A stretch of DNA of 64,000 nt from JAMXLO01 sp963776505 (GTDB lineage: Bacteria > Pseudomonadota > Alphaproteobacteria > Acetobacterales > Acetobacteraceae): contig CAVZNH010000063.1 in assembly GCA_963776505.1 (NCBI GenBank), positions 34,846 to 98,845 on the forward strand, given 5' to 3'. Positions 26,787 through 34,977 of the stretch are shown piece after piece; position 1 is the stretch's first letter, and every line of letters begins with the position of its first letter. A model generated the notes under the pieces. The model saw only the letters and a program-made list of their open reading frames with translations. It was not told where the DNA came from and did no database searches. The position numbers and the translations under genes are program-made.

Positions 26787-27183
26787 GCGCACAGCGACGC
26801 CGCCTCGGGTGCTGGTCACCGAGGCGGCCGCCAGGCTGGTGCGACAATTGCGGGATCAATTCGGTCCGCTGCTGTTCCACCAGTCGGGCGGCTGCTGCGA
26901 GGGCAGCGCGCCGATGTGTCTCCGCCGCGGCGGCTTCCGCGTCGGAGCGCGCGACGTTCTGCTTGGCTTGATCGCCGATTGTCCGTTCTACGTCAGCGCC
27001 GAGCAGTTCCCCTACTGGGCGCACAGCCAGCTCACCATCGACGTGGTGGCGGATGGCGGCGACAGCTTTTCTCTCGAGGCTGCCGAAGGCGTGCGCTTCA
27101 TCACGCGCTCGCGGGTGTTTTCGGATGCAGAGATGGATGCTGTCGATGCGGCCGGCCCATCTCCTGTCGGCCCCAACGCCTGA
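26773..27183 (+). CDS. DUF779 domain protein, partner of aldehyde dehydrogenase
   Basis: A 136-residue DUF779 protein, recognised by LLFHQSGGCCEGSAPMC, DVLLGLIADCPFYVSAEQF and EGVRFITRSRVFSDAEM. Paired cysteines in GGCCEGSAPMC suggest a metal site. Genes of this family almost always follow an ExaC-type aldehyde dehydrogenase, as here, where it overlaps the dehydrogenase end by 14 bp. TTG 26773 is the likely start; a GTG at 26810 is possible. The biochemical role is not known. Confidence 0.85.
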   Translation: MASSERTATPPRVLVTEAAARLVRQLRDQFGPLLFHQSGGCCEGSAPMCLRRGGFRVGARDVLLGLIADCPFYVSAEQFPYWAHSQLTIDVVADGGDSFSLEAAEGVRFITRSRVFSDAEMDAVDAAGPSPVGPNA

Positions 27184-27184
27184 A

Positions 27185-27993
27185 CTACGCTACCGGCACG
27201 CCGACTTTGAGGCGCAGCACAACCATCCACGGGTAGCGGGTGTCCACGACCTGTCCGTCAGGTGTCGCGAGCTTGCCATCCGGGGTGACCGGTACGTGCT
27301 TCATGCGTCACTGCATCGTCGACGTTGCCGCCGACGACACCGATCTGACCCGGCGCCGACGTGTCCACCACGATGTCGCAATGCCCGGGGAAATGCCCTG
27401 CCGGCAGATCGCCATAGCGGAGATCGCGTGCGCTGCCGCGGCCGAGACAGATCAGATCGCCTGGCTGCGGCGCGTACGCTTCGGGACGTTCGGCAATGAC
27501 CAGCCAGCCCGACGTCCGGCCCGCTGCCATGTCCGCGGCGATGTCGATGTAATCGGAATGGCTGGCGGAATACGGGAACCGCGCACCGGCGCCGGCGATG
27601 CGCATGACGTAGGAGACGAACGCGGCCGACCAGGCGTAGGTGCCATCCTCGCTCGCCGGAAAAACGATACCATTCGCGTCGTGCTTGCCGGTCCAGCCTG
27701 CGTCCGGATCGCTGGCGTTCATCGCCAGCCACCAATACTCGCCGACGCGCTGCCAAAGCCCTTGCTGCCGCTCCGGCTTGTCCTCGGGTGTTGCCGGCCG
27801 ATAGCTGCCGGGCGGATTGTCATCGACCGGCGAGCCGAACAGCCGCCATTCGCGCAGCGCGATCGCCACCACGGCAGCGCGCGAGATCGGCTCATACGGG
27901 ATGCGCGCGAACGGCGGCACGTGCGAATCAGGCGGCGGACGTGGGCGCACAGGCGGACAGCAGAACGACAGCCAGCAGCGTAACAGCCCGCAT
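27185..27993 (-). CDS. DUF2272 lipoprotein (two frameshifts)
   Basis: About 268 residues. From ATG 27993 the sequence MRAVTLLAVVLLSACAP is a lipoprotein signal with lipobox LSAC. One base near 27945 shifts it into the main frame (RPPPDSHVPPFARIPYEP). The DUF2272 body includes AWSAAFVSYVMRIAGAGARFPYSASHSDYI and PQPGDLICLGRG, an NlpC/CHAP-like arrangement. A second shift near 27304 follows VGGNVDDAVT; the true end reads KHVPVTPDGKLATPDGQVV and finishes at 27185, one base from the convergent DUF779 stop. It follows mtnA at 23 bp. It may act on the cell wall; this is inference. Confidence 0.75.
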
Positions 27994-28016
27994 CGACGTC
28001 GGCCCGCAGTGGGCGG

Positions 28017-29105
28017 TCAGGCACGTTCGGGAAACAGAGCCGCCAGTCCGGTTGCGCTCGCCTCGCACCTGCCGCGTTCGGTGATCAGGCCGGTCACAAG
28101 CCGTGCCGGCGTGACGTCGAACGCCGGATTGGCGGCCGGACTCTCGACCGGTGCGACGCGCACCGTGGCGATCGTGCCATCCGCCGTGCGTCCGGTGACG
28201 TCGGTCACCTCGGCCGCACCGCGCTGCTCGATCGGGATCTCGGCGATCCCGTCCGACACCGTCCAGTCGATCGTGGTGGAAGGCAGCGCCACCCAGAACG
28301 GCACGCCGTTGTCGTGCGCCGCGAGTGCCTTCAGGTAGGTGCCGATCTTGTTGGCGACATCGCCACGTCGGGTCGTGCGATCGGTGCCGACGATGACGAG
28401 ATCGACCTCGCCGTGCTGCATCAGGTGGCCGCCGGCATTGTCCGCGACCACGGTATGCGCGACCCCGTGTCGGCCAAGCTCCCACGCGGTCAGCGCGGCC
28501 CCCTGGTTGCGCGGACGCGTCTCATCCACCCAGACATGCAGATCGATGCCGGCATCGTGCGCCATATAGATCGGCGCCAGAGCGGTGCCCCAATCGACCG
28601 TTGCCAGCCATCCCGCGTTGCAATGCGTCAGGATGTTCACCCGCTGGCCTGGCTTCGCTGCCTGCTCGATCAACGGCAGACCATGCCGGCCGATCGCCTC
28701 GTTCTGCGCGACGTCCTCGTCGGCGATCGCCGCAGCCTCCTGATAAGCGACCCGCTCGCGCTGCTCGGCGGGCGTATTGCGCAGTCGGGTCAGCATCCGC
28801 TCGAGCGCCCAGCGCAGATTGATCGCGGTCGGCCGCGTTTCCGCCAGCAGCGCAGCGTCGCGCTCCATTGCCAACGACGATGGGTCCTGTCGCAATCCAA
28901 GACACAGCCCATAGGCAGCCGCGGCGCCGATCAGAGGTGCGCCGCGCACCTGCATCGAACGGATGGCGTGCGCCGCCTCCGATACGTCGCTCAGCCGCAC
29001 GATTTCCAAAGCCCAGGGCAGGCTGGTCTGGTCGATGATGCGGACGGACCAGCCATCATCCGGATCGACCCAGATGGTTCTGTAAGGCACTCCGTCGATC
29101 CGCAT
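28017..29105 (-). CDS. mtnA: Methylthioribose-1-phosphate isomerase MtnA
   Basis: A 362-residue eIF2B-related isomerase converting methylthioribose 1-phosphate to methylthioribulose 1-phosphate in methionine salvage. RGAPLIGAAAAYG lies near residue 54, the catalytic cysteine in ILTHCNAGWLA near 160, and the catalytic aspartate in VIVGTDRTTRRGD near 240. Length is normal. The gene is third in a minus-strand operon (DUF983, UPF0262, mtnA, DUF2272), 5 bp after the UPF0262 stop. No other methionine salvage gene is in the window. Confidence 0.94.
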   Translation of the reverse strand: MRIDGVPYRTIWVDPDDGWSVRIIDQTSLPWALEIVRLSDVSEAAHAIRSMQVRGAPLIGAAAAYGLCLGLRQDPSSLAMERDAALLAETRPTAINLRWALERMLTRLRNTPAEQRERVAYQEAAAIADEDVAQNEAIGRHGLPLIEQAAKPGQRVNILTHCNAGWLATVDWGTALAPIYMAHDAGIDLHVWVDETRPRNQGAALTAWELGRHGVAHTVVADNAGGHLMQHGEVDLVIVGTDRTTRRGDVANKIGTYLKALAAHDNGVPFWVALPSTTIDWTVSDGIAEIPIEQRGAAEVTDVTGRTADGTIATVRVAPVESPAANPAFDVTPARLVTGLITERGRCEASATGLAALFPERA

Positions 29106-29110
29106 CGGCC

Positions 29111-29617
29111 TCAGACCCTCTGATGCAGCACGCAGACCAGCGTGAACAGCCGTCGCGCGGTGGCGAAGTCGATGGCGATCTTGCCGCCCAGCCGCTCGCG
29201 CATCAGCGCTGCACCCTCATCGTGCAGGCCTCGCCGTCCCATGTCGATGGCCTGGATACGCTCGGCGCGGCCTTCTTCCACGGCCTTGATATGGCTGTCG
29301 ACCAGTAGCTGATAGTCTTTGACCAGCCTGCGAAAGGGCCCGAGCGCCAGTCCGATCATCGTGACACGCGTGTCGTCGCCGCGTCGAATGTCGAACACCA
29401 GCCTGCCTTGCTGCACGGCGAGGTGCAGGACGAATGGTCCGCGCACCGAAGGACCCGACCTGGCGGTCAGCGGCACGAAGTGGTTCTCCGCCGCGAGATC
29501 GGCGACGGCCTGAGCGCGGTCCGCTTCCAGTGCGGGAGGGAGCCTGGATGGAACGTCTCCATCCAGCACCACGCAGGACAAGCGCCCCTCAACAATGCCG
29601 GGCGGGGGCTGGCTCAT
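29111..29617 (-). CDS. UPF0262 family protein
   Basis: A 168-residue alphaproteobacterial conserved protein of unknown function. Typical stretches are LALGPFRRLVKDYQLLVDS, IQAIDMGRRGLHDEGA and IDFATARRLFTLVCVLH at the C-terminus. ATG 29617 overlaps the DUF983 stop (ATGA). No signal or membrane segment. It is coupled to mtnA, which begins 5 bp after its stop, a linkage also seen in related genomes as far as I recall. Confidence 0.87.
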   Translation of the reverse strand: MSQPPPGIVEGRLSCVVLDGDVPSRLPPALEADRAQAVADLAAENHFVPLTARSGPSVRGPFVLHLAVQQGRLVFDIRRGDDTRVTMIGLALGPFRRLVKDYQLLVDSHIKAVEEGRAERIQAIDMGRRGLHDEGAALMRERLGGKIAIDFATARRLFTLVCVLHQRV

Positions 29618-30033
29618 CCGGTTTCGACGTCGGTCTTCAGCATGTTGAAAGTCAGCATCAGCCCCACGGTAGCGCCTTTGACCGGGCGGAGCAGTCCAAT
29701 CGCGAGGATCACCGTGAGAGGCACGAAGATCACTGACAGCAGCCAGGTCGGCGGGTCCTCCATCTTCTGCATGATCAGCATTGCCGGGATCACGATGTGT
29801 CCGACGATCAGAATGGTGAAGTACGGCGGTGCGTCGTCTGCGCGTGCCAAGCCGAGCGGGGCATGACAGTGCGCGCACTCTGGCACCACGCGGAGGAAGC
29901 CGTCGAAGACCCGTCCCTTGCCGCAGGCCGGACAACGGCCAGCGAGGCCACGTCCCAGCGCGACTGCCAGCGAAGGCACCGGCCAGGGCGGTTTCGGCGT
30001 GGCGCGATCGGGCTGCCAGCGGATCGGGGGCAT
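29614..30033 (-). CDS. DUF983 family membrane protein
   Basis: A 139-residue protein from ATG 30033 with AAGGA 8 bases upstream. An N-terminal cytoplasmic zinc-ribbon-like pattern, RCPACGKG followed by ECAHC, leads into two membrane helices (ILIVGHIVIPAMLIM and VIFVPLTVILAIGLL). This is the DUF983 architecture, found next to cytochrome oxidase or UPF0262 genes in Alphaproteobacteria. Function unknown; it heads the four-gene minus-strand operon. Confidence 0.85.
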   Translation of the reverse strand: MPPIRWQPDRATPKPPWPVPSLAVALGRGLAGRCPACGKGRVFDGFLRVVPECAHCHAPLGLARADDAPPYFTILIVGHIVIPAMLIMQKMEDPPTWLLSVIFVPLTVILAIGLLRPVKGATVGLMLTFNMLKTDVETG

Positions 30034-30118
30034 CGTCGGTGTCCTTGCAGGTCGGGTGCCGTCGCAACTCCATATCGGTCCGCTTGATCGGGTAGGCCAG
30101 AGGGCGGACTGTATCTGC

Positions 30119-30757
30119 ATGGCTCGTATTCTGGTGGTCAACCCCAACTCATCGGTTGCCTGTTCCGATGGCATTTCTGCCGCCCTGGCACCGTTCAGGC
30201 TGGATGGCGGCCCTGATTTCGACGTGGTGACGCTGCGCGAGGGACCGCCGGCGATCTACGACTGGCGTGACTGGCACCGTGTGGTGGAACCGCTGTGCCG
30301 GCTGATCGAGCGGGAGCCGGCGGATGCCTACGTAATCGCCTGCGCGTCTGATCCCGGCATCGAGGCGGCGCGTGCGACGACGCGACGGCCGGTGTTCGGC
30401 GTGTTCCGCTGTGCTGTCGCCGCGGCGGTGGCGCGCGCAGAGCGGTTCGGAGTCATTGCGATTGTCGATGCGTCAAAGGCGCGCCATCTCGCCGCTTTGC
30501 GCGCGATGGGCCTGGAGGGTCGATTGGCCGCCGAAATCGCCCTGAACGTGTCGATGGACACGCTGCTGGAACCAGAGACGGCGCGCACCCGTCTGATTGA
30601 GGCGGCCCGTGGGTGCGCTGCGGCGGGCGCGGAAACGATCATCCTCGGCTGCACCGGCATGGCGCATCACCGCGTCGCAGTCGAGGATGCGATCGGCGTG
30701 CCGGTGATCGAGCCATGCCAGGCCGCCGCCGCGATCGCGCTGGCTACACATGTGTAA
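30119..30757 (+). CDS. Asp/Glu/hydantoin racemase family protein
   Basis: A 212-residue member of the aspartate/glutamate racemase superfamily. The two catalytic cysteines are in VIACASDPGI (residue about 80) and ILGCTGMAHH (about 185), the spacing expected for cofactor-free racemases. The N-terminus ARILVVNPNSS fits hydantoin racemases and related Asp/Glu racemase-like enzymes. It stands alone on the plus strand, divergent from the DUF983 operon. Hydantoin racemisation would fit with the amidohydrolase at 21686, but they are 7 kb apart. Confidence 0.82.
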   Translation: MARILVVNPNSSVACSDGISAALAPFRLDGGPDFDVVTLREGPPAIYDWRDWHRVVEPLCRLIEREPADAYVIACASDPGIEAARATTRRPVFGVFRCAVAAAVARAERFGVIAIVDASKARHLAALRAMGLEGRLAAEIALNVSMDTLLEPETARTRLIEAARGCAAAGAETIILGCTGMAHHRVAVEDAIGVPVIEPCQAAAAIALATHV

Positions 30758-31602
30758 TCGTTGACTGACAACGATGGACTTGTGGTTCACTGGGAAAGAG
30801 TGCTGCAAGTTCGGCACAGCCGCATTAAACCGTCGTGCCGGGTGACGGCCCGGCATCCACGACTTTGTAGCTCGCGGCAAAGAAAGACGTGGATGTCGGG
30901 GCCAAGCGCCCGACATGACGGTATAGGTGGTCGTAATTACCTGGCATTGGGATAAGCGCGTCACTCCAGATGATTTGGTTATTTCCCAGCGCCTCCTTAG
31001 GTTCAGGATCTGGTTCTATTTCAGTCACCTGTTGACCAATACTGATGTCGACACAAACAAATCTGTTATTTCAATCGCGCGCTTGTTATTGGACAGCAGT
31101 AAAAACGGCTGGATCGCGGACATCAGATTATGTCAGGCTTGCTGTAGCTTCGATTGCTGGGTGCTCGGTCGAGGTTGCGCTGGCCCGCATCGTCGTAGGG
31201 CGGGGCTATGATCGGCCCATTTGCCAGGCCGGCGGTCTGCGAGCTCGGGTCCTCGAGGGGGCCTTCCGGTAAACGGTAAACTTCCGCTCGGGACACGTCC
31301 CGTCGGCAGGGGTAGCGTGTCGCCGCAACCACGCAGTGTCCGGCCGAGGACACGGAAGGAATTCAACCCGCGATCCGTTAACACTGCCTGCTATTCGCAG
31401 TCTGCCGCGGTCTGGTTCCGGTTTCGGATAGAAGACGGGGCGGCGATGCGAAAGCAACAGCGACATCGGGCACCGACGGTTTCATTTCCAATGAAATGAA
31501 ATCAAACGGGCAAATGTATGCCTGCCGCATGGGGCAGCGGCAACGATAACCGGGCGTCACGACGGTTGATCATCGAGTCCAAATGCACGGAGGGCCCACC
31601 CC
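30758..31602. other. Gap with REP element and AT-richer stretch, no convincing gene
   Basis: About 845 bases. The first 170 carry the REP-like double hairpin. From about 30930 to 31110 the sequence is visibly less GC-rich than the rest of the window. Short open frames (30927-31211 plus, 31206-31466 minus) overlap the repeat or lack ribosome-binding sites and family resemblance. The last 100 bases should hold the promoter of the orphan gene at 31603. Possibly a scar of an insertion. Confidence 0.4.
30831..30922. repeat. REP-like double-hairpin element, complete copy
   Basis: The left arm runs from cgtcgtgccggg through cggcatccacgactttg. The right arm, caaagaaagacgtggatgtcggg to cgacatgacgg, is its imperfect reverse complement, with ctcgcgg-type loop between. 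Each arm also folds on itself. It is the most complete of three copies (17183, 20047, 30831). Confidence 0.75.
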
Positions 31603-32880
31603 ATGTCGCAACAGCGCCCACTTCTGAGAACGCTCACTGAAATCCGGCTTGGCCTCGCCGTCCCTGAAGCGCTTGTCTTGGTCATCCTGACCATGGCCTC
31701 TGGCTACTGGACCTATCTCGGCGTCACTGAGCTCAATCCTGAAGCGACGGATTGGTTCAGCCGCGCCGGCGCAGCGGTCCTGGCTGTCGCGGTGACCGCA
31801 GCGCTGTTCCTGTTTTGGCGAGCCGTGCTTCTGCAACTCCCGCACTATACGGGAGTGCGTCTGGCCGTAGCCGTACCGGTCGTGATTGGCGGAGCCATAA
31901 TGGTGGTCGGCATCTCCTCTTATTTGAACTTCACCGGGATGGTCGGACACGAAGCCATGCGTGCCGAAATGCAGCAGCAGTTCAACGCGCTCGCGGGGGA
32001 GGCGACCAAGGCAACGGAGGCGGCACAGCATAGCCTCAAGATTGCCGACGATATTCGCCTGCAGGCTGCGAACTATCGCAACGTCGAAGCTTCGGAGCGC
32101 AAGCTTGGCGGCGTCAGCACCAAGCCAGGCCTCGGCCCGGTGCAAGGCATGATCGCTCAGGTCGCCGCCTCCTTCGATGAAGCCGAGCGGCAGGCCCGAG
32201 AGAAGGAAGCCCAGGTTGCGACACTCACGACGCGCTCTCAGGAGCAACTGGCCAGCTTGCGCGCCATCATCACACAGGATGGGTTGTCGCCTGGCGAAAT
32301 GCCTGGTCGCTTCGCTGCGGCCGCCGAAGCACTTCGCCTGACGATCCTCGGGCTTTCCTCCATTGATGTTGGTCACACGCTGCATGCTGCGGCCGATGCC
32401 GCACAGAATGCTGTCAAACCCTCCGGTATCATGCTGACGCCGGAACAGCGGGCGGCCTTGGACGGTCTGTCGCAGCAGCTTGCGGAGATGCAGCGGCGTA
32501 TCGACACGGAACTCAGATTTCAAGGTCCGGCCATACCAATACTCGCGGAACCCATACGGATCATCAGCGTCTTCGATGCCACTCTGCATCACGCACTCAA
32601 CTTCGTTCCCCTGTTGCTTGTGGCGATAGCGGTCGATCTCCTGCCATTGCCGTTGCTCGCCTTGGGCATGAATTCCGGCTGGCAAATCCGCGCTGACCGA
32701 AGGGATGTGCCGCCCGAGGAGTCGCTCACCGCTGCCGATCTTCTGCGCGCCGCCGAGGTCCTGTCGGCTCTGATCAATGCCACACACTCGAACGTGCCGT
32801 GGCCGGACCCGCCGTCGCCACCGTGGCAGCGCCAACATATACATGCTGTGCCTCCCACTGACGGGAGGGAAGCAGCATGA
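31603..32880 (+). CDS. Membrane protein with central coiled coil, unknown function
   Basis: A 425-residue protein, no family recognised. Two or three membrane helices lie in residues 20-110 (LVLVILTMASGYWTYLG, AVTAALFLFWRAVLL, AVAVPVVIGGAIMVVG), then about 200 residues of polar, helical, heptad-like sequence rich in Ala, Glu and Gln. One more strong helix follows near 330-350 (FVPLLLVAIAVDLLPL) before a Pro-rich C-terminus. The topology resembles a signalling or envelope-spanning sensor with a large extracytoplasmic coiled coil. Its stop overlaps the next ATG by 4 bp. The pair sits in an otherwise unrecognisable accessory stretch. Confidence 0.65.
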   Translation: MSQQRPLLRTLTEIRLGLAVPEALVLVILTMASGYWTYLGVTELNPEATDWFSRAGAAVLAVAVTAALFLFWRAVLLQLPHYTGVRLAVAVPVVIGGAIMVVGISSYLNFTGMVGHEAMRAEMQQQFNALAGEATKATEAAQHSLKIADDIRLQAANYRNVEASERKLGGVSTKPGLGPVQGMIAQVAASFDEAERQAREKEAQVATLTTRSQEQLASLRAIITQDGLSPGEMPGRFAAAAEALRLTILGLSSIDVGHTLHAAADAAQNAVKPSGIMLTPEQRAALDGLSQQLAEMQRRIDTELRFQGPAIPILAEPIRIISVFDATLHHALNFVPLLLVAIAVDLLPLPLLALGMNSGWQIRADRRDVPPEESLTAADLLRAAEVLSALINATHSNVPWPDPPSPPWQRQHIHAVPPTDGREAA

Positions 32881-33398
32881 CCATCACCTTTGAGACGGCG
32901 GTCGTCGCAGGCATCACCATGGGAGCCGCGACGGGTGTCATGGGACTGGTCGGCTATGATCTTCTGCACTCTCCGGCGCCTCACATCCGCTACATGGAGG
33001 CCGCTGCTGCGGCGGGACATGCCAGCGGCGTGCCCCCTGAGCACGCCAGCCCTGGATCGGTTGACCGGTCAGTCGAAGGTGTCGAGAGGCAAGCGCGTGT
33101 CGTTCACGATTTTACCAATCTCACCATATTTCGCATCGTCACGACCTGGCTGGATGGTCGCGAGTATCGCGTGACGTCCGGGTATATCTACCAAAGCATT
33201 CATTCGGACATGCCGGAAAGGCAATTTTGCTATCTGCTGATACCGAAGGCCGGCTCCACGTTCCTGCACATCAACCTGGCGGACAAAGCCAATCCTGGCG
33301 GCGCGGTAACGTCGTCTCTAGGAGAACCGGATGCTGCAAGCGCGGGGCTTCCGCTTGATGTCCTGAACGACAGCAAGAGGTCGTGTCGATGGCTCTGA
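32877..33398 (+). CDS. Possible exported/membrane-anchored partner protein, unknown function
   Basis: A 173-residue protein coupled to the upstream gene by an ATGA overlap. A hydrophobic N-terminal segment (VAGITMGAATGVMGLVGY) may anchor it. The rest is soluble with a beta-rich core (FRIVTTWLDGREYRVTSGYIY, QFCYLLIPKAGSTFLHINLA). No family is recognised. The last residues (SKRSCRWL) may be aberrant if a frameshift lies nearby, as elsewhere in the window. It presumably works with the coiled-coil membrane protein. Confidence 0.6.
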   Translation: MTITFETAVVAGITMGAATGVMGLVGYDLLHSPAPHIRYMEAAAAAGHASGVPPEHASPGSVDRSVEGVERQARVVHDFTNLTIFRIVTTWLDGREYRVTSGYIYQSIHSDMPERQFCYLLIPKAGSTFLHINLADKANPGGAVTSSLGEPDAASAGLPLDVLNDSKRSCRWL

Positions 33399-33688
33399 CC
33401 AGTTCTGCGATGATCACTGTTCGGCCGATGGCGGCGCTCTACGCCTCGACGTCCAGTTGGTGCGGCTCTGTCTCGACCATGTCGTCATCTGTCCGCCGCT
33501 TGGGTGGCCGGCGTGGCAGCGATCCTTTGCCGCCGTCGCGCTCCAACGGCTGGCGCGCTTCGGGGGACGCGGGCTTGTCGGCGGGCACGACTGCACCAAT
33601 TCCGCTCATCGGCATATCGTCGCATGTCTATGGTTAGCGCACAGTTAACCCCGCCACCGATGCATGCTGCCCTCGACCACAAAGCGCC

Positions 33689-34267
33689 GTGGCACGACTG
33701 CTGATCATTCAGGGCCATCCTGACCCAGCGGGTGGGCACCTGTGTCACGCGCTTGCGGATGCCTATGCGCAGGGCGCGAGGCAAGCGGGCCATGCCGTCA
33801 CACGTGTCGATGTGGCCTTGCTGGACTTCCCTTGGCTGCGAACGAAGGAGGCATTCGAGATGGGCCCATTGCCCGACGTGCTGCGCCCGGCACAGGAGGC
33901 GATCGGCCAGGCGGATCACCTGTGCATCGTATATCCGCTCTGGCACGGCACGTTTCCTGCGGTGCTGAAGGCGTTCCTCGAGCAGGTGTTCCGACCGGGC
34001 TTCGCATACGTCCTCGGTGGACGTGCCTGGCGAAGGCGGCTAAGGGGCAAGAGCGCTCGGATCGTAGTGACAATGGGCATGCCGGTGCTGGTCTACCGCT
34101 GGTATTTTGGCGCGCATGGCCTGAAAGGCCTGGAGCGCAGCATCCTTGGCTTCTGCGGCATCGCACCGATCCGCGAGAGCCTGTTCGGCATGATCGAGAC
34201 TGCAAGCGCCACGAAGCGCGCCGGATGGCTCGGAACGATGCGGCGGCTGGGTGCGCAGGCGCGCTGA
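33689..34267 (+). CDS. NAD(P)H-dependent quinone oxidoreductase, flavodoxin-like (MdaB/KefF type)
   Basis: A 192-residue flavodoxin-fold protein starting at GTG 33689. Motifs are LLIIQGHPDPAGGHLCHAL at the N-terminus (FMN/FAD phosphate loop), HLCIVYPLWHGTFPAVLKAFLEQVFRPGFAY near residues 75-105 and VVTMGMPVLVYRWYFGAHG. Such enzymes make two-electron reductions of quinones. The C-terminal 40 residues are typical. It lies alone, 290 bases after the orphan unit. Confidence 0.85.
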   Translation: MARLLIIQGHPDPAGGHLCHALADAYAQGARQAGHAVTRVDVALLDFPWLRTKEAFEMGPLPDVLRPAQEAIGQADHLCIVYPLWHGTFPAVLKAFLEQVFRPGFAYVLGGRAWRRRLRGKSARIVVTMGMPVLVYRWYFGAHGLKGLERSILGFCGIAPIRESLFGMIETASATKRAGWLGTMRRLGAQAR

Positions 34268-34360
34268 ACGACAGGGGAGTGACATGGTCCGCGTTCGGAC
34301 GGGCTGGCTTCGGCGGCGGCGGGCAGGTAGTCATCAACCAGCAGCACAGAGGAAGCATCG

Positions 34361-34948
34361 ATGCCCGAGGACCCAAGCATCCCGCTGAAGGATCACGAAC
34401 TGGCGGACGACGAACTGGCCTGGATGAAGGCGGTCTATGAGGATTTCGACAGGATCCGCGCTTCATTCTCTGGACGGGAAAAGGAATTCAACCCGAAGGG
34501 GACGCTGCGGGAAGTGCTTGGCTCGGAACGGCACAGGCTCTCTCCCGATGCGGACCTGTCCGGTCCCGGCCCCTGGCGGCTCGGCCAGAACCGCCATGGG
34601 CGAGGGGTCGCCGCCGTGTTCCTGCCCCGAGTGGAACTGCATCGACACGCGCGAAGCAGAACCGACCAGTTTCCCATGTATGTGGTTGGAGAGGCCGACG
34701 CGTTTTCCGTCGGCAAGGACGCACAGCCCATCCTCACCCCGGTGACCGGCGGTGATCATTTCCACAACCCGCCGAACGCGCCGCATGCCTTCGTGCCGAA
34801 GGTGGGAAAGCCGATCCCCGCGGACTGGGAAATCGCTTTCATCGCGATCACGCCGCGCAACCTCAGAGAGGACACCCAGAGCGTCTCCGACGAAGTCAGG
34901 GCGGCCTATCAAAGTGCTGTGGGGATGGCAGCGCCGCTGGGCGAGTGA
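34361..34948 (+). CDS. Cupin-like protein, probable
   Basis: A 195-residue soluble protein. The central region (VAAVFLPRVELHRHARS, then FPMYVVGEADAFSVG) and GGDHFHNPPNAPHAFVP look like the two histidine-bearing motifs of a cupin barrel. I do not recognise a specific family. It is followed at 29 bp by the GMC oxidoreductase start, so it may share that transcript. The sequence between residues 45 and 75 looks less natural, and compensating indels there are possible. Confidence 0.55.
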   Translation: MPEDPSIPLKDHELADDELAWMKAVYEDFDRIRASFSGREKEFNPKGTLREVLGSERHRLSPDADLSGPGPWRLGQNRHGRGVAAVFLPRVELHRHARSRTDQFPMYVVGEADAFSVGKDAQPILTPVTGGDHFHNPPNAPHAFVPKVGKPIPADWEIAFIAITPRNLREDTQSVSDEVRAAYQSAVGMAAPLGE

Positions 34949-34977
34949 CGGAAGCGGCCGGGGGAGGAACAACAAAA

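Noticed and set aside
30927..31211. Plus-strand frame of 94 codons next to the REP element
   Set aside because: Starts directly after the repeat without a ribosome-binding site and resembles no protein family.
31570..32844. Minus-strand frame of 424 codons opposite the orphan membrane protein
   Set aside because: The plus-strand product has clear membrane helices, a heptad pattern and 4-bp coupling to the next gene; the minus product is arginine-rich with no such pattern.
33383..33648. Overlapping frames after the orphan unit
   Set aside because: Three frames are open over about 200 bases but none has a ribosome-binding site or plausible composition; possibly the frayed end of the upstream gene.
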